From Actinopolyspora lacussalsi subsp. righensis (GTDB taxonomy: Bacteria; Actinomycetota; Actinomycetes; Mycobacteriales; Pseudonocardiaceae): a stretch of 64,000 nt of DNA. Where the stretch lies: contig NZ_FPAT01000006.1 in NCBI RefSeq assembly GCF_900116555.1, positions 170,026 to 234,025 on the forward strand, given 5' to 3'. Positions 49,740 through 59,018 of the stretch are shown here, one piece after another (positions within the stretch are counted from its first letter, which is position 1; each line of letters begins with the position of its first letter). Made by a program: the position numbers and the translations under genes. The notes below the pieces were generated by a model, which had not been told where the DNA came from, searched no databases, and saw only the letters and a program-made list of their open reading frames with translations.

Positions 49740-49990
49740 CGCGCCCCTTCCGTCGTCACGTCGTTCGCGCGTGGTCGGTGTCCGCGCGCTTCATCGTCAA
49801 CGCGATACTAGGCGTCGGTTGTTCCCACCCCCGTGGGGTGAGTGCCCGCGCCCACATGCTGGACCGTTGTTCTCGCGGCCGGGGCGAACCCGGTTGTCCG
49901 CCCCACGACCGCTCGTCGGCCTCGCCGGCCGCGCCATACGGAACGGCGAGGTCGGGCACCCTCGTGGACGATCCGGCTCGGAGCTCCCGG

Positions 49991-50866
49991 TCAGCCACCG
50001 ACCACGGTGTCCGAGATGGTGGCGGGATTGCCCGCCCCGCAGTCGGTACCGACCGTCAATAACCGGAACTGGCCGACCTCGCCGGTGGACAGCACCATCA
50101 GCTGGGCCGGTTCACCGTTGAAGGTGATCCGCTGCGCTCCCATGGGGTCGCTGTCGGAGATCCCGTTCGCCTGTAAACACCGCAGCAGTCGGCCGGGGTC
50201 GTCCAGCCCGCCCGCGTACCGCTCCTCGGCGGAGAGCACTGCCCGCAGCTGTTCGCCGTTGAGCGTCGCCTGCTCCCCGGTTAACGCCAACGGTGGGTCG
50301 GAGGGGCCGGTGGCGGCCGGGGGCTCCGAACCGGTGTCGCCCGCCTGATGGTCACCGGAGCCGCCGCCCGGAAGCGTGACCAGCACCACGGCCAGCACCG
50401 CGGCGGCCGCGGCCACCAGGCCCGAGCCCCACACGAGCCCGCGGCGTCGGCGGCGTCGGTTGCCGCCCCGGCCGGAAGCACGCCCGATGTCGATCACTTC
50501 GGCCCGTTCCGGCCCCGGCGAGCCGTGGGACTCCGCTCGTTCGTCACCGTGGATCCCGTGTCCGACGGTGTGCTCGTGTTGTCCGTCGGCGCCGTCCGTG
50601 TCCACCGGAAGCGGTTCGACGGCCAGTGACTGTTCGATGCGGGCCGCCACCTCCTCCGGTATCTCGACGGCGGCCTGTTCCGCCAGCTGGCTCCGCGTGG
50701 TCTCCAGCGCGGTCAGGACCGCCGCGGCTGCCGGATCAGCGCTTGTCGCGGGCCGTAGTCGCGCCGCTGTCTCCTCGTCGAGCGCTCCCGCGTGCAGTTC
50801 GGCCAGCATCTCGGGGGACCATTCCGGCACCCCGTGCTCACCGGCACGCCGATCCTCGCCACTCAT
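49991..50866 (-). CDS. Membrane anti-sigma factor of SigM
   Basis: 291 residues. The N-terminal 100 residues resemble an anti-sigma domain (ELHAGALDEETAARLR). A poly-Arg run GGNRRRRRRGLVW leads into one membrane helix (about 145-166, AAAAAVLAVVLVTL), followed by an extracytoplasmic domain (about 190-290) with two cysteines (CLQANG and DCGAGN) that could form a disulfide. Its start overlaps the sigM stop by 4 nt, the usual sigma/anti-sigma coupling. The place matches RsmA (Rv3912). Regulated release of SigM at the membrane is inferred. Confidence 0.85.
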   Translation of the reverse strand: MSGEDRRAGEHGVPEWSPEMLAELHAGALDEETAARLRPATSADPAAAAVLTALETTRSQLAEQAAVEIPEEVAARIEQSLAVEPLPVDTDGADGQHEHTVGHGIHGDERAESHGSPGPERAEVIDIGRASGRGGNRRRRRRGLVWGSGLVAAAAAVLAVVLVTLPGGGSGDHQAGDTGSEPPAATGPSDPPLALTGEQATLNGEQLRAVLSAEERYAGGLDDPGRLLRCLQANGISDSDPMGAQRITFNGEPAQLMVLSTGEVGQFRLLTVGTDCGAGNPATISDTVVGG

Positions 50867-51471
50867 CGTCCCTCCCGTCGACGCGTGGCCATGCCTTCGT
50901 CTGAGACGTGCGCGTCCGCACTCGGGTTCCGTAGATGCCCGAGAAGTTGCGCCAACTTGATCCGGCCTCTGGCACAGCGGCTCTTGACGGTGCCCTCGGC
51001 CACGCCGAGCAGTCTCGACGCTTCCGAAACCGGATATCCCTCGACGTCCACGAGCACGATAGCGGCTCGTTGATCTTCCGGCAGCTCGCCGAGCGCGTCC
51101 GATACGACCATTCGGGTGTCGTGCTCGGCTATTCTGTCGTGCGGGTGTGCGGGTTCGCCCGGGCCGTCCTCCGGTAGTGGGACGGTGGCTCGGGCCTGAC
51201 GTCTGCGAATTCGATCCAGGCAGGCGTTCACCACGATCCGGTGCAGCCAGGTGGTGACCCTGGACTCGGAGCGGAACGAACCCGCGTTGCGAAACGCGGA
51301 GATCATCGCGTCCTGCAGCGCGTCGGCGGCTTCCTCCGGATCACGCATCGTCCGCAGGGCCACCGACCACAGTCGATCACGGTGCCGCCGGAAGAGCTCG
51401 GAGAACGCCTGCCGGTCCCCGGATAGGTGAGCCGCTATGAGATCGGCATCCGAACTGGCGGTTTCTGACAC
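50863..51471 (-). CDS. sigM: ECF RNA polymerase sigma factor SigM
   Basis: 202 residues, an ECF sigma factor. Region 2 shows ELFRRHRDRLWSVALRTMRDPEEAADALQDAMISAF, with the core-binding and -10-melting segments (RVTTWLHRIVVNACLDRIRRR). Region 4 (about 130-180) shows LPEDQRAAIVLVDVEGYPVSEASRLLGVAEGTVKSR, a -35-recognition helix-turn-helix. It directs a stress or late-growth regulon. It is upstream of its anti-sigma gene and next to trxB/trxA, as in mycobacteria. Confidence 0.94.
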   Translation of the reverse strand: MSETASSDADLIAAHLSGDRQAFSELFRRHRDRLWSVALRTMRDPEEAADALQDAMISAFRNAGSFRSESRVTTWLHRIVVNACLDRIRRRQARATVPLPEDGPGEPAHPHDRIAEHDTRMVVSDALGELPEDQRAAIVLVDVEGYPVSEASRLLGVAEGTVKSRCARGRIKLAQLLGHLRNPSADAHVSDEGMATRRREGR

Positions 51472-51677
51472 GCCACGAACCCTACTGATTATGTGCTGTT
51501 ACACATCCACCAGATTGGTCAGAGCGCGTTCCGCCCCACCGCAGTGGACTTCCCCGCGCTGTCAGGCGTTGTCGCCACGATCCCGCGCCCCTCGATCCCG
51601 CGCCCTGTCGGTGGTGGGACGCGAAACGGCCCGGAACCGGCGGCGCCCATCCGCTCGGCGCCTCCCCTCCCGGCGGG

Positions 51678-51723
51678 CTCTCGCCCCGCGGCGGGGAGAG
51701 CGCCCGGCCCCGGGGCCGGGCGC
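51678..51723 (-). terminator. Tandem hairpins after the pseudokinase gene
   Basis: A perfect 12-bp self-complementary arm pair gcgcccggcccc (51700-51711) / ggggccgggcgc (51712-51723), preceded by a second bulged hairpin ctctcgccccgc...gcggggagag (51679-51700). Together they lie 15-60 nt after the gene stop on the minus strand. Confidence 0.65.
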
Positions 51724-51737
51724 GCGCGACGATCGAA

Positions 51738-53381
51738 TCAGGCCTGCCCGTTGTTGCCGCGCAGCTCGATCTCCTCGATCTCGGAGCTGTAGCGGTCGCC
51801 CTGGGACAGCCCGGTGATCCAGACGAGCACGTGCGAAGTGGACTCGTCGGTTTTCACCGGAATGGTGGTGGTTCCGTCGCTGAGCTCGCCCTCGCCGATC
51901 ACCTTCGCGCTCGACAGCTCCGGGGAGTCGTCGGACGCGGCACGAATCTCCAGTTCGGTCCCCGAGCTGGGGGAAGTGACGTCCACTTCGGTGAGTTTCG
52001 AGGGGTTCTCCAACGTGAGCACGATGCCGATCCCGCTCTTGAACCCGGTTCCGAGCTGGTCGTTGTAGCCGTCGGTCTGCCAGCTGGTGCCCTTGTCACC
52101 GTCGTGCAACAGGTCGACCTCGTCCCGGTTGTCCCGGTCCTGCTCGGTGACGAACACGTCCGAGCCGGTCACCGCGAGCGGTTTCGGTGGGGGCGCGGAG
52201 CTCTCCTCCGAGCTGGACGACGGCTGTTGCTGCGAGTCGCTGCTCGTCTCCCCACCGACGATCTGGTTGGGGCCCGAGGTCTTCTCGGGGCCCACGAACA
52301 TGCCGATCAGCATGGCGGCCAGCCAGCTGACCACGAAGAGCGTCACCACGGCCACGGCCCCTACCCCGTAGATCAGCTTGCGCCGTCTGCCCGGGTCGGG
52401 TTTGGGGTCCTCGCGTTGCCAGACGTCGTCGCCGCGAGCCTCCACCCCCGCCGGTGCCGAGTGCATCACGGATTCACCCGCGTCCTGCTGCGCGTACTGC
52501 TCCAGCACCCGCAGCACCGCCGCCCCGGTTCGTACGCCGCCGGTGGTGCCGTTCGACTCCGGACTGCCCAGTGCGCGCACCGCCACCGTTGACAGTTCCA
52601 GCGGGATGGCCGGGCGCAGCGTGCGGGGTGAGACGACGGTCCCGTCGGGTCCCGCCGGTGCGGAGGAGACGCCCTCCGGGCTGCCGGAAAGCGCCCAGCG
52701 ACCGGTCAGCAGCAGGTAGAGCACGGCGCCCAGCCCACGCACGTCCTCCCCGGAACCCGCGTCCGGCATCGGCCCCGGAAACGCCATCCGGATCTCGCCG
52801 TCGCCGGTGACCCGCACCCGCTGCGGGTGGTCGATGCCCAGCACCAGTCCCGCGTGGTGCGCCGCTTCCACGGCGGCGGCCAGTGGTTGCAGCAGCCTGG
52901 CGGCGGTACCCGGGGCCAGCGGGCCGTCGGAGATCAACTCGGTCAGGTCGCTGCCGTGGGTCCACTCCGCTATCACGATGCCCAGCACACCGTCCGGATC
53001 GCCGGGAGCGCTGCTGACCACGTCGAGCACCCTGGCCACTCCGACGTGGTTGAAAGTGCTGGCGTGCATCGCGCGTTCCAGCGTGCGGCGCGCGTCCGAG
53101 GTCTGGGTGGTGTCTGTGCTGTCCCCGACGATGATCGTCAGGGAGACGTCGCGTCCGAGGACGCCGTCCTTGGCCCGCCAGAGCTGAGCGTTGCAACGAC
53201 TGTCCGAACCGACCTTGGCGAGCAGCCGATATCGTCCGTGATCGAGTACCGCGCCCGGCGCGAGTCGCTGCTCGGATGCGTGTGCCGTACTCGTAGTGTC
53301 CTCCCGACGCACGGTTCGCTCGTTGTGAATCGTGTCCTCGTGCTGTCCGGCACCCGGCTGCTCGGTCGGTTTTCCGCTCAC
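51738..53381 (-). CDS. Membrane pseudokinase partner of MurJ and FhaA
   Basis: 547 residues from GTG 53381 with GGGAGACGG upstream; the frame is open to 53645, but that part overlaps murJ and lacks similarity. A kinase-like domain (about 45-310) lacks catalytic residues: the HRD loop is replaced by VLGIDHPQRVRV, the DFG by MAFPG, and the VAIK lysine by LTIIVG. One membrane helix (about 334-358), an acidic/Ser-rich linker and a C-terminal beta-rich extracytoplasmic domain (about 400-545, discoidin-like) follow. This matches the C-terminal half of mycobacterial MviN (Rv3910), which binds FhaA when phosphorylated by PknB. Here it is a separate gene 137 nt after murJ. Confidence 0.85.
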   Translation of the reverse strand: MSGKPTEQPGAGQHEDTIHNERTVRREDTTSTAHASEQRLAPGAVLDHGRYRLLAKVGSDSRCNAQLWRAKDGVLGRDVSLTIIVGDSTDTTQTSDARRTLERAMHASTFNHVGVARVLDVVSSAPGDPDGVLGIVIAEWTHGSDLTELISDGPLAPGTAARLLQPLAAAVEAAHHAGLVLGIDHPQRVRVTGDGEIRMAFPGPMPDAGSGEDVRGLGAVLYLLLTGRWALSGSPEGVSSAPAGPDGTVVSPRTLRPAIPLELSTVAVRALGSPESNGTTGGVRTGAAVLRVLEQYAQQDAGESVMHSAPAGVEARGDDVWQREDPKPDPGRRRKLIYGVGAVAVVTLFVVSWLAAMLIGMFVGPEKTSGPNQIVGGETSSDSQQQPSSSSEESSAPPPKPLAVTGSDVFVTEQDRDNRDEVDLLHDGDKGTSWQTDGYNDQLGTGFKSGIGIVLTLENPSKLTEVDVTSPSSGTELEIRAASDDSPELSSAKVIGEGELSDGTTTIPVKTDESTSHVLVWITGLSQGDRYSSEIEEIELRGNNGQA

Positions 53382-53518
53382 CTGCCGTCTCCCGATTCTT
53401 CCCGTCGGCAAAGGGTCGCCGAACGCGAACCCCGCTCGTGCAAGGGCGGTCGTAGTCCACGATGATCCCGTCCGCCCCGCCGTAGAGACTCCCCGTTCGA
53501 GAGTACGTGACACCGCCG

Positions 53519-55435
53519 TCAGCGGCGACGCAGCAGACCCGTAATTCGGTTGAACGCGGGTTGGAGTTCCCGAACCCGCAGCAGCCACATCACGCCGAAG
53601 ATGGCGGCCAGTCCGATAGTGCCGCCGAACACCACCTGCAGCCACCCGATCACGGCGCCGGCGTCGCCGGGAACAACCGTGTCGATACCGGTGCTGACCA
53701 GCCAGGCCAGTGCTCCGCCCGCCACGGAGGCCACCAGCGTTCTGCCCAAAGTGCTCAGAAAACGGCGGGTGCCGAGTGGGCCCAGTCGAGTCCGCAGCCA
53801 GAACTCGCCGACGAGCGAACCGATGACGAAGGTGAACGAGTTCGTGAACGTTATCCCCAGGACGGCGCTCTCCTCGGGCAGCACACCGGCCACCCCGATC
53901 GCGAGTAACACCTTCACAACGGTCATCACGACCATGATCAGCGTGGGGGTCCGCGCGTCCTTCAGGGCGTAGAAGGCGCGCATCTGCATCATGGTGATCG
54001 CGAAGGGCAGCACGCCGAACGAGGAGATGGCCAGCGCGACTCCGAGCTGCTCGACCGAGCCGATGCCGTCCCTGACGGAGAACAGCGCCATGGCGATCGG
54101 CACGCCGAGCGCGGTCATCACCGCGCTGATCGGCAGCAGCGAGACGGTGGAGAGCCGGTTGCCCAGCGAGAGGTCACCGACCATCCGCTCGTTGTCCCCG
54201 TCCGCGGCGGCCGCGCTCATGCGCGGCAGGATCGCCGTCATCACCGAGAACCCGATCACCCCGTAGGGCAGCTGCAGCAGCATCCACACGTAGTTGTAGA
54301 TGGACCACGCGCCGGGGTCGGCGGCGGTGGCCACGCGGGACAGCGCCAGCAACCCCACCTGGCTGACCCCGACGTAGCCCAGCATCCACAGCGTCATCCC
54401 GCCGAACTCGGACAGCCGGGAGTCCCAACCCAATCTGGGGATGAAACTCAGCCCGGTTCTGCGCAGCGCCGGAAGTTGTACGCACGCCTGCGCCAGCACA
54501 CCGCAGCTGACGCCGATCCCCAGGGTCAGCAGGTGCGCGTCGGTCATCCGCACCGGATTCACGGTCAGTTCGCCGGGCAGCATGGTGTAGACGCCGAGCG
54601 TGGCGAGGATGACCACGTTGTTCATCACCGGCGCCCAGGCGGGCGGGCCGAAGATCTGCTTGGACTGCAGCAGCGCGCCGAACAGCGCGCTGGCGCCGTA
54701 GCACAGGATCTGGGGCAGCAGCAGGTAGGCGAAAGCCGTGGCCAGTTCCGGGTTGGCCTTGTCGGAGTCGCCCATGTACAGCCAGACCAGTCCCGGTGCG
54801 GCGAGCAGGGACACCAGGGTGCCCACCACCAGCACCAGTCCCGAGGCGGCCAGCAGCTTGCGCACGTACTCCTGCCCGCCGTCGGCGTCGGACTTCTGCG
54901 CCCGCACCAGCACCGGGACGATCACGCTGGTGAGCACACCACCGATGAGCAGTTCGAAAATGCTGGTCGGCAGCGTGTTGGCGACGGTGAACGAGTCGTT
55001 GGCCACGCTGAACCCGATGGTGTAGGCCAGCACCAGTTTCCAGCCGAATCCGGTGATCCGGCTGATCAACGTGGCGATCGCCATCGATCCGCTGGCTTTG
55101 AGCAGCGACTTCTTGCCGCCGCTGTGCCGGGGTTCGGAAGTTTCGTCCCCCTGGGCGCGGGCGGTTTCCGGATCGGGAGTCAAGCGCTCGGCCCTGTCGT
55201 CGACGCTGGGGATGACCTCGGTGTGCTGCTCGGCCCGGACATTGCCGGGGCCGTGGCCGACGGTCGGTATCGGTTGGGTCAGCTCCGCGGCGTTGTCGGA
55301 GGCGTCCGTGTTCGGTGCCGAGGTGGGAGGCGCCGGGAAACCGGTCATCCGTGGGAGCGGTTCTGTCGGGTGAGCGTCCTCCCCACCGGGTCCTCCTCGC
55401 GAACCGAGGGCTCCGGTGCGGTTGTCTCCGTTCAC
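53519..55435 (-). CDS. murJ: Lipid II flippase MurJ (MviN)
   Basis: 638 residues from GTG 55435 with GAAGGA upstream; the open frame to 55507 is less supported. An N-terminal cytoplasmic extension (about 1-110, acidic/Pro-rich) precedes 14 expected membrane helices of the MOP family. Signatures are SGSMAIATLISRITGFGWKLVLAY, the ANTLPTSIFELLIGGVLTSVIVP loop and GVSQVGLLALSRVATAADPG. It flips lipid II across the membrane. The associated pseudokinase is encoded just downstream. The N-terminal extension is a likely PknA/PknB-phosphorylation area, but I cannot show that. Confidence 0.95.
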   Translation of the reverse strand: MNGDNRTGALGSRGGPGGEDAHPTEPLPRMTGFPAPPTSAPNTDASDNAAELTQPIPTVGHGPGNVRAEQHTEVIPSVDDRAERLTPDPETARAQGDETSEPRHSGGKKSLLKASGSMAIATLISRITGFGWKLVLAYTIGFSVANDSFTVANTLPTSIFELLIGGVLTSVIVPVLVRAQKSDADGGQEYVRKLLAASGLVLVVGTLVSLLAAPGLVWLYMGDSDKANPELATAFAYLLLPQILCYGASALFGALLQSKQIFGPPAWAPVMNNVVILATLGVYTMLPGELTVNPVRMTDAHLLTLGIGVSCGVLAQACVQLPALRRTGLSFIPRLGWDSRLSEFGGMTLWMLGYVGVSQVGLLALSRVATAADPGAWSIYNYVWMLLQLPYGVIGFSVMTAILPRMSAAAADGDNERMVGDLSLGNRLSTVSLLPISAVMTALGVPIAMALFSVRDGIGSVEQLGVALAISSFGVLPFAITMMQMRAFYALKDARTPTLIMVVMTVVKVLLAIGVAGVLPEESAVLGITFTNSFTFVIGSLVGEFWLRTRLGPLGTRRFLSTLGRTLVASVAGGALAWLVSTGIDTVVPGDAGAVIGWLQVVFGGTIGLAAIFGVMWLLRVRELQPAFNRITGLLRRR

Positions 55436-55713
55436 CAACTCATTCCTTCGATCGGCATGCTCACCCGTACGTGTGCAACCCGGCCAGGTTAGCTGAGGCC
55501 GCGTCACCTGATGGCTCGCCGTTACGGGTGGGCGGGCCCCGATCCGGCGAGGTGCTCACCGTGCGCTCGCCACCCGCGACCGGTGCCTCCGACGAGCGGA
55601 CCTCTCCGATGACCGGTGCGGTCCCGGAGCCCGCGAGCTCCCGGGAACCGCTGTGTTCCGGTGCGCCCGGAAACTGATCGCGACGCTGTGCACAGGGCTC
55701 GGGTCAAAGGGTC

Positions 55714-58161
55714 TCAGCTCTGCTGTGGATCATTTTCGGTGGTCGGGCGGTCGGCCGCGCCGTCCGTTCGGGTGTCGTCCGCCGAGCCGAGCGGTGTTTC
55801 GGCCGTTTCGTTCGCATTCTTCGTTTCGGGCGAGTTCGGCGGAGTGTCGGGTGGCTCACTCCCGTTCGGACCCGGCTGTTCCGCCGCTGTCCCGGTGGGA
55901 CCGTTCGGCGTGGTGGTGCCGTTGCGGCCCCTGATCCGGCGGACGATACGTCTGCCGGAAAGCAGCACGAGCAGCGCCGCACCGCTGATCGTGATGATCA
56001 GCGAAACCGTGCCGTAGGCGTTCGAGTTCACCCGGATGCGCTGGGTCCTGCCCAGTTTCGTGCCCCCTTCGGTGCGCATCGTCACATCCACGGTGAACTT
56101 GCCCGCCCGCTCGGCGTGCAGCTTCGGCAGGAACTGGCGTTTGCCGTTGGCGGGAACCTTCAACCTGCCGAGATCGTCCACGCTCACCCCGCGTGGGCTG
56201 TCCACGTGCAGCTCGAACCATATGGTCACCGGCAGGTCGTTGACCACCGTCACGGGCAGTTTGCCGTTGCTCGATGTCAGGGAGATCGGCTTCGGATCCC
56301 CCAGCCGAACGCTGCCGAGGATCCCCCGCAGGGTCCGCTCCGCCGTTTCCAGCCATTTCCGGGCGGTGCCGCTCTCACCCCGCCATGCGCTGGAGGCGCC
56401 GCGCAACAGGCCGTTGCGCAGTGGTGTGGTCACGCTGGCCGGGTCGACGTTCTTGGCGGGTTCACGCGCCGCGGCCCGGTAGAACCGGCCGACCTTGCGG
56501 TTCTGCGCCGCGAGCTCGTCGAGTACCCGTTGCGGGATCTCGTCGGCGGCGCTGCTCGCCGGATAGGCGAGCGCCACCTGCCGGGTAGCGCTCCCGGCGG
56601 ACTGCTCCCGCGTTCCGGCCGCTCCCCGCTCCGCCGAGCCGTCACCGGGCTCGGGCAGGGCCGTCGGCCGCACGAACCCGGCGTCCCGCAGCGTTCGCAG
56701 TCCCGAGAGGAAGTCGCGCAGCTCCCCCTCATTCGGATTCCAGCGACGGGGCGGGGCGATGAGCGTGGTGCCGGGCACCGCCGCGTTCCGGGAGCGGAAC
56801 GTCAGGCTCGCCAGGCCGTCCAGCAGTGCTGGAGTGGCGTCACCCGGTGGGGAGAGCTGGGTCGAGTTGGCGGCGCTCTGCCCGCGCATGGGGTTGAGCG
56901 CGTCGGCCACCAGCGGGTCGATCAGCCGAGCGCTCGGCGTGTAGTCGGAGTTCGCGGTGCTCAGCCGTGCCGGCCGCAGCGACCCGTCGGTGCTCGCCAG
57001 TGAGTCGGGGTGCAGCAGCACCTTGTTCACCGCGGTGTCGGCGAGCTGGGAGGCGGCCGGTTCGTCCAGCGCTCCGTCCACCGGCCAGAGGACGTCCTCG
57101 CGGACCTCGACGCCCAGCTCCTCGCTCACCGCGTCCGCGCCGTCCAGCGAGTTCTCGATCAGTTCGGGCAGCTCCGCACGCCCCAGCGCCACCACGTCCG
57201 TGTCGCTGTAGGGCATCGAGATCACGCAGCGGTCCTGGGTCACCGACCGCAGGTCGTCCAGCCAGGTCCTGGCGGCTTCCGAACCGGTTCCCCGCACCGT
57301 GTCGCCGTTGTCCCGGCGCACCCGGTAGCCCTCGGCCATGGCCTTCGCCGTGACGATCAGGTCCGGGTCTATCGCGAAGCACAGTCCCTTGCCCAGCGGT
57401 TCGTCCGGAGGGACCTCCTCGGACACCGCCCGGACCAGGCCGTGCAGCCTGCCGCCCGGCGCCAGTGATCGGGCGAGTCGGTCGTCGGTGAGGATGGTCG
57501 GCCGTCCGGGCAGCCGCTGCTGGATCATCCTCGGGTAGTCGATCAGCGGTATCAGCGTGGTCACCGGCGTGCTCTCGGAAGGGGCCGCCGGGGATCCTCC
57601 CGGGAGTGAGAGCACGGGCAGCATGAACCGGGTGGAGCCGAGGCGGGCCCGTCGTTGGGAGGGAAGCTCACCGTTGACGTTGAGCAGCAGCGGATAGATT
57701 CCCGGGGAGTCGACGCGCAGCGATCGGGAGTCCGCGCCGCTCAGCGTCACCCGTAGTTCGAAGCCGGTCCGGGCGCCCGCTGCCAGTCTCGTGGCGACCG
57801 GCTCGAACCTGGTTCGCACCACGGCGGTGGACGCCCGGTCCCGCAGTGCCTTGAGCACGCTGGCACGGGTGGCGCGGGCCTTGCCGCGCTGCAGTCGCAT
57901 CTCCAGGTCGCGCAGGGTGCTGTCGCTGGTGTTGTGGATGGTTCCGCTGATCGTCAGCGTGTTCGACGAATCACTCCGAAGCAGCTGTGGCGTGACCGTG
58001 GACACGGTGATGTCGATCCGCTCGGTGGGCTGTGCCTCGGCCACCGGGGTGGTCACGGGGGCCAACGCGGCGAGCAGGGCGCTCACCACGAGCAGCAGCC
58101 CCGCCCGTAACCGGATCCGTGCGCCGCGCGGCTTTCGTGCGTGACCGGGGCCGCGGTTCAT
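55714..58161 (-). CDS. DUF6049 secreted/membrane protein (Rv3909-type)
   Basis: 815 residues. A signal peptide (about 1-45: [22 protein letters not shown], then VAEAQP) leads into a large extracytoplasmic region, with a C-terminal membrane helix (about 718-740, [18 protein letters not shown]) and a cytoplasmic polar tail. The mature domain begins [15 protein letters not shown] and contains beta-sandwich-like repeats, with a polysaccharide-deacetylase-like Asp/His pattern not evident. It lies between murJ and mutT4 in mycobacteria as well. Function unknown; its constant company with murJ suggests a role in envelope assembly. Confidence 0.88.
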   Translation of the reverse strand: MNRGPGHARKPRGARIRLRAGLLLVVSALLAALAPVTTPVAEAQPTERIDITVSTVTPQLLRSDSSNTLTISGTIHNTSDSTLRDLEMRLQRGKARATRASVLKALRDRASTAVVRTRFEPVATRLAAGARTGFELRVTLSGADSRSLRVDSPGIYPLLLNVNGELPSQRRARLGSTRFMLPVLSLPGGSPAAPSESTPVTTLIPLIDYPRMIQQRLPGRPTILTDDRLARSLAPGGRLHGLVRAVSEEVPPDEPLGKGLCFAIDPDLIVTAKAMAEGYRVRRDNGDTVRGTGSEAARTWLDDLRSVTQDRCVISMPYSDTDVVALGRAELPELIENSLDGADAVSEELGVEVREDVLWPVDGALDEPAASQLADTAVNKVLLHPDSLASTDGSLRPARLSTANSDYTPSARLIDPLVADALNPMRGQSAANSTQLSPPGDATPALLDGLASLTFRSRNAAVPGTTLIAPPRRWNPNEGELRDFLSGLRTLRDAGFVRPTALPEPGDGSAERGAAGTREQSAGSATRQVALAYPASSAADEIPQRVLDELAAQNRKVGRFYRAAAREPAKNVDPASVTTPLRNGLLRGASSAWRGESGTARKWLETAERTLRGILGSVRLGDPKPISLTSSNGKLPVTVVNDLPVTIWFELHVDSPRGVSVDDLGRLKVPANGKRQFLPKLHAERAGKFTVDVTMRTEGGTKLGRTQRIRVNSNAYGTVSLIITISGAALLVLLSGRRIVRRIRGRNGTTTPNGPTGTAAEQPGPNGSEPPDTPPNSPETKNANETAETPLGSADDTRTDGAADRPTTENDPQQS

Positions 58162-58691
58162 CCGTGCTCCGTTCCGGTGCCGAACTCCGCGCTGCCCGCC
58201 CCGGGACCGAACAGCGCGATCGCGTGCTGGACGAGCCTGCGCTCGTCGGCGTAGGCCAGAGCCTTGTCCAGCTCACCAAGCGGCATCCACGCCACCTCGG
58301 TGACCTCCACGTCCTCGTCGGAAAGATCGCCGCCCATGGCCACCAGCAGGAAGTGGTGCACGGTCTTGTGCACCCGCCGGTTGTCCGCGACGAACCAGTA
58401 GTCGATCGTCCCGATCGGGCGGATTACCCGTCCGATGATGCCCGTCTCCTCGGAGACTTCTCGCGCGGCGGTCTCCTCCGGTGTTTCGCCGGTCTCGATG
58501 TGGCCCTTGGGCAGGGACCACAGCAACCGACCCCGCCGGTCGGAACGTCCGATGACGGCGGCGTTCTCCCAGCTCCCGTCGACGACCAGCCCACCGGCGG
58601 AGGTCTCGTCCACGGTCCGCAGCCCGCGCCGCCGCCGCGGACCCCGACGTTTGGATCGGGAGCCGCCGGAGCGACCGGGCAGAGGGGGCAT
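58158..58691 (-). CDS. mutT4: NUDIX hydrolase MutT4
   Basis: 177 residues from ATG 58691; longer frames reach 58901 and no start has a clear ribosome site, so the N-terminus is uncertain. A basic N-terminal segment ([13 protein letters not shown]) is followed by the NUDIX box [23 protein letters not shown] (GX5EX7REUXEEXGU pattern complete). The family removes damaged or dinucleotide substrates. It is divergent from pcnA and overlaps the DUF6049 start by 4 nt, matching Rv3908-Rv3909. Confidence 0.88.
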   Translation of the reverse strand: MPPLPGRSGGSRSKRRGPRRRRGLRTVDETSAGGLVVDGSWENAAVIGRSDRRGRLLWSLPKGHIETGETPEETAAREVSEETGIIGRVIRPIGTIDYWFVADNRRVHKTVHHFLLVAMGGDLSDEDVEVTEVAWMPLGELDKALAYADERRLVQHAIALFGPGAGSAEFGTGTEHG

Positions 58692-59018
58692 GTAGCCGAT
58701 GGTAATGCGATCGGTCGGGTAACCGTCGTTCTCGACGACCGCCGTGGCGCGTTCCGATCGGCGCCGCCCTCCGCCCCTCGACCATCCAGGTCCCCTCGAC
58801 CATCCAGGCTCACCCGTTCGGGCGACGAACGATGCGATCATAGTAATGATCACGGTCCCGTGCGCACTCCGGTTCGACGGTGACGTCCCACGAGTTCCCA
58901 CCCGGGACGCCGTACCGGCTCGGCCGCTCGACCGGATCGGAACGCGCGTCCGTCGCGCGAGGTGCCGGGTGCGGTGACCGCCGTGGTCGATTCATTGGGG
59001 GCCGATACCCTGACGGCC
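58692..59018. other. mutT4-pcnA divergent promoter region
   Basis: 327 nt. An 18-bp tandem repeat (unit cccctcgaccatccagg plus one base) occupies 58774-58808. On minus, TATGAT near 58833-58838 is a -10 candidate for mutT4; the plus-strand pcnA -10 is at 59006-59011. If mutT4 starts further upstream, part of this region is coding. Confidence 0.45.
59006..59011 (+). promoter_or_regulatory. -10 element of a probable leaderless pcnA transcript
   Basis: taccct (TANNNT) ends 7 nt before GTG 59019 with no Shine-Dalgarno between, the same arrangement as at pabA. It was used to choose the pcnA start. Confidence 0.5.

Noticed and set aside
53382-53645. N-terminal extension of the pseudokinase into murJ
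   Set aside because: No similarity and it overlaps murJ codons; GTG 53381 has a proper ribosome site.
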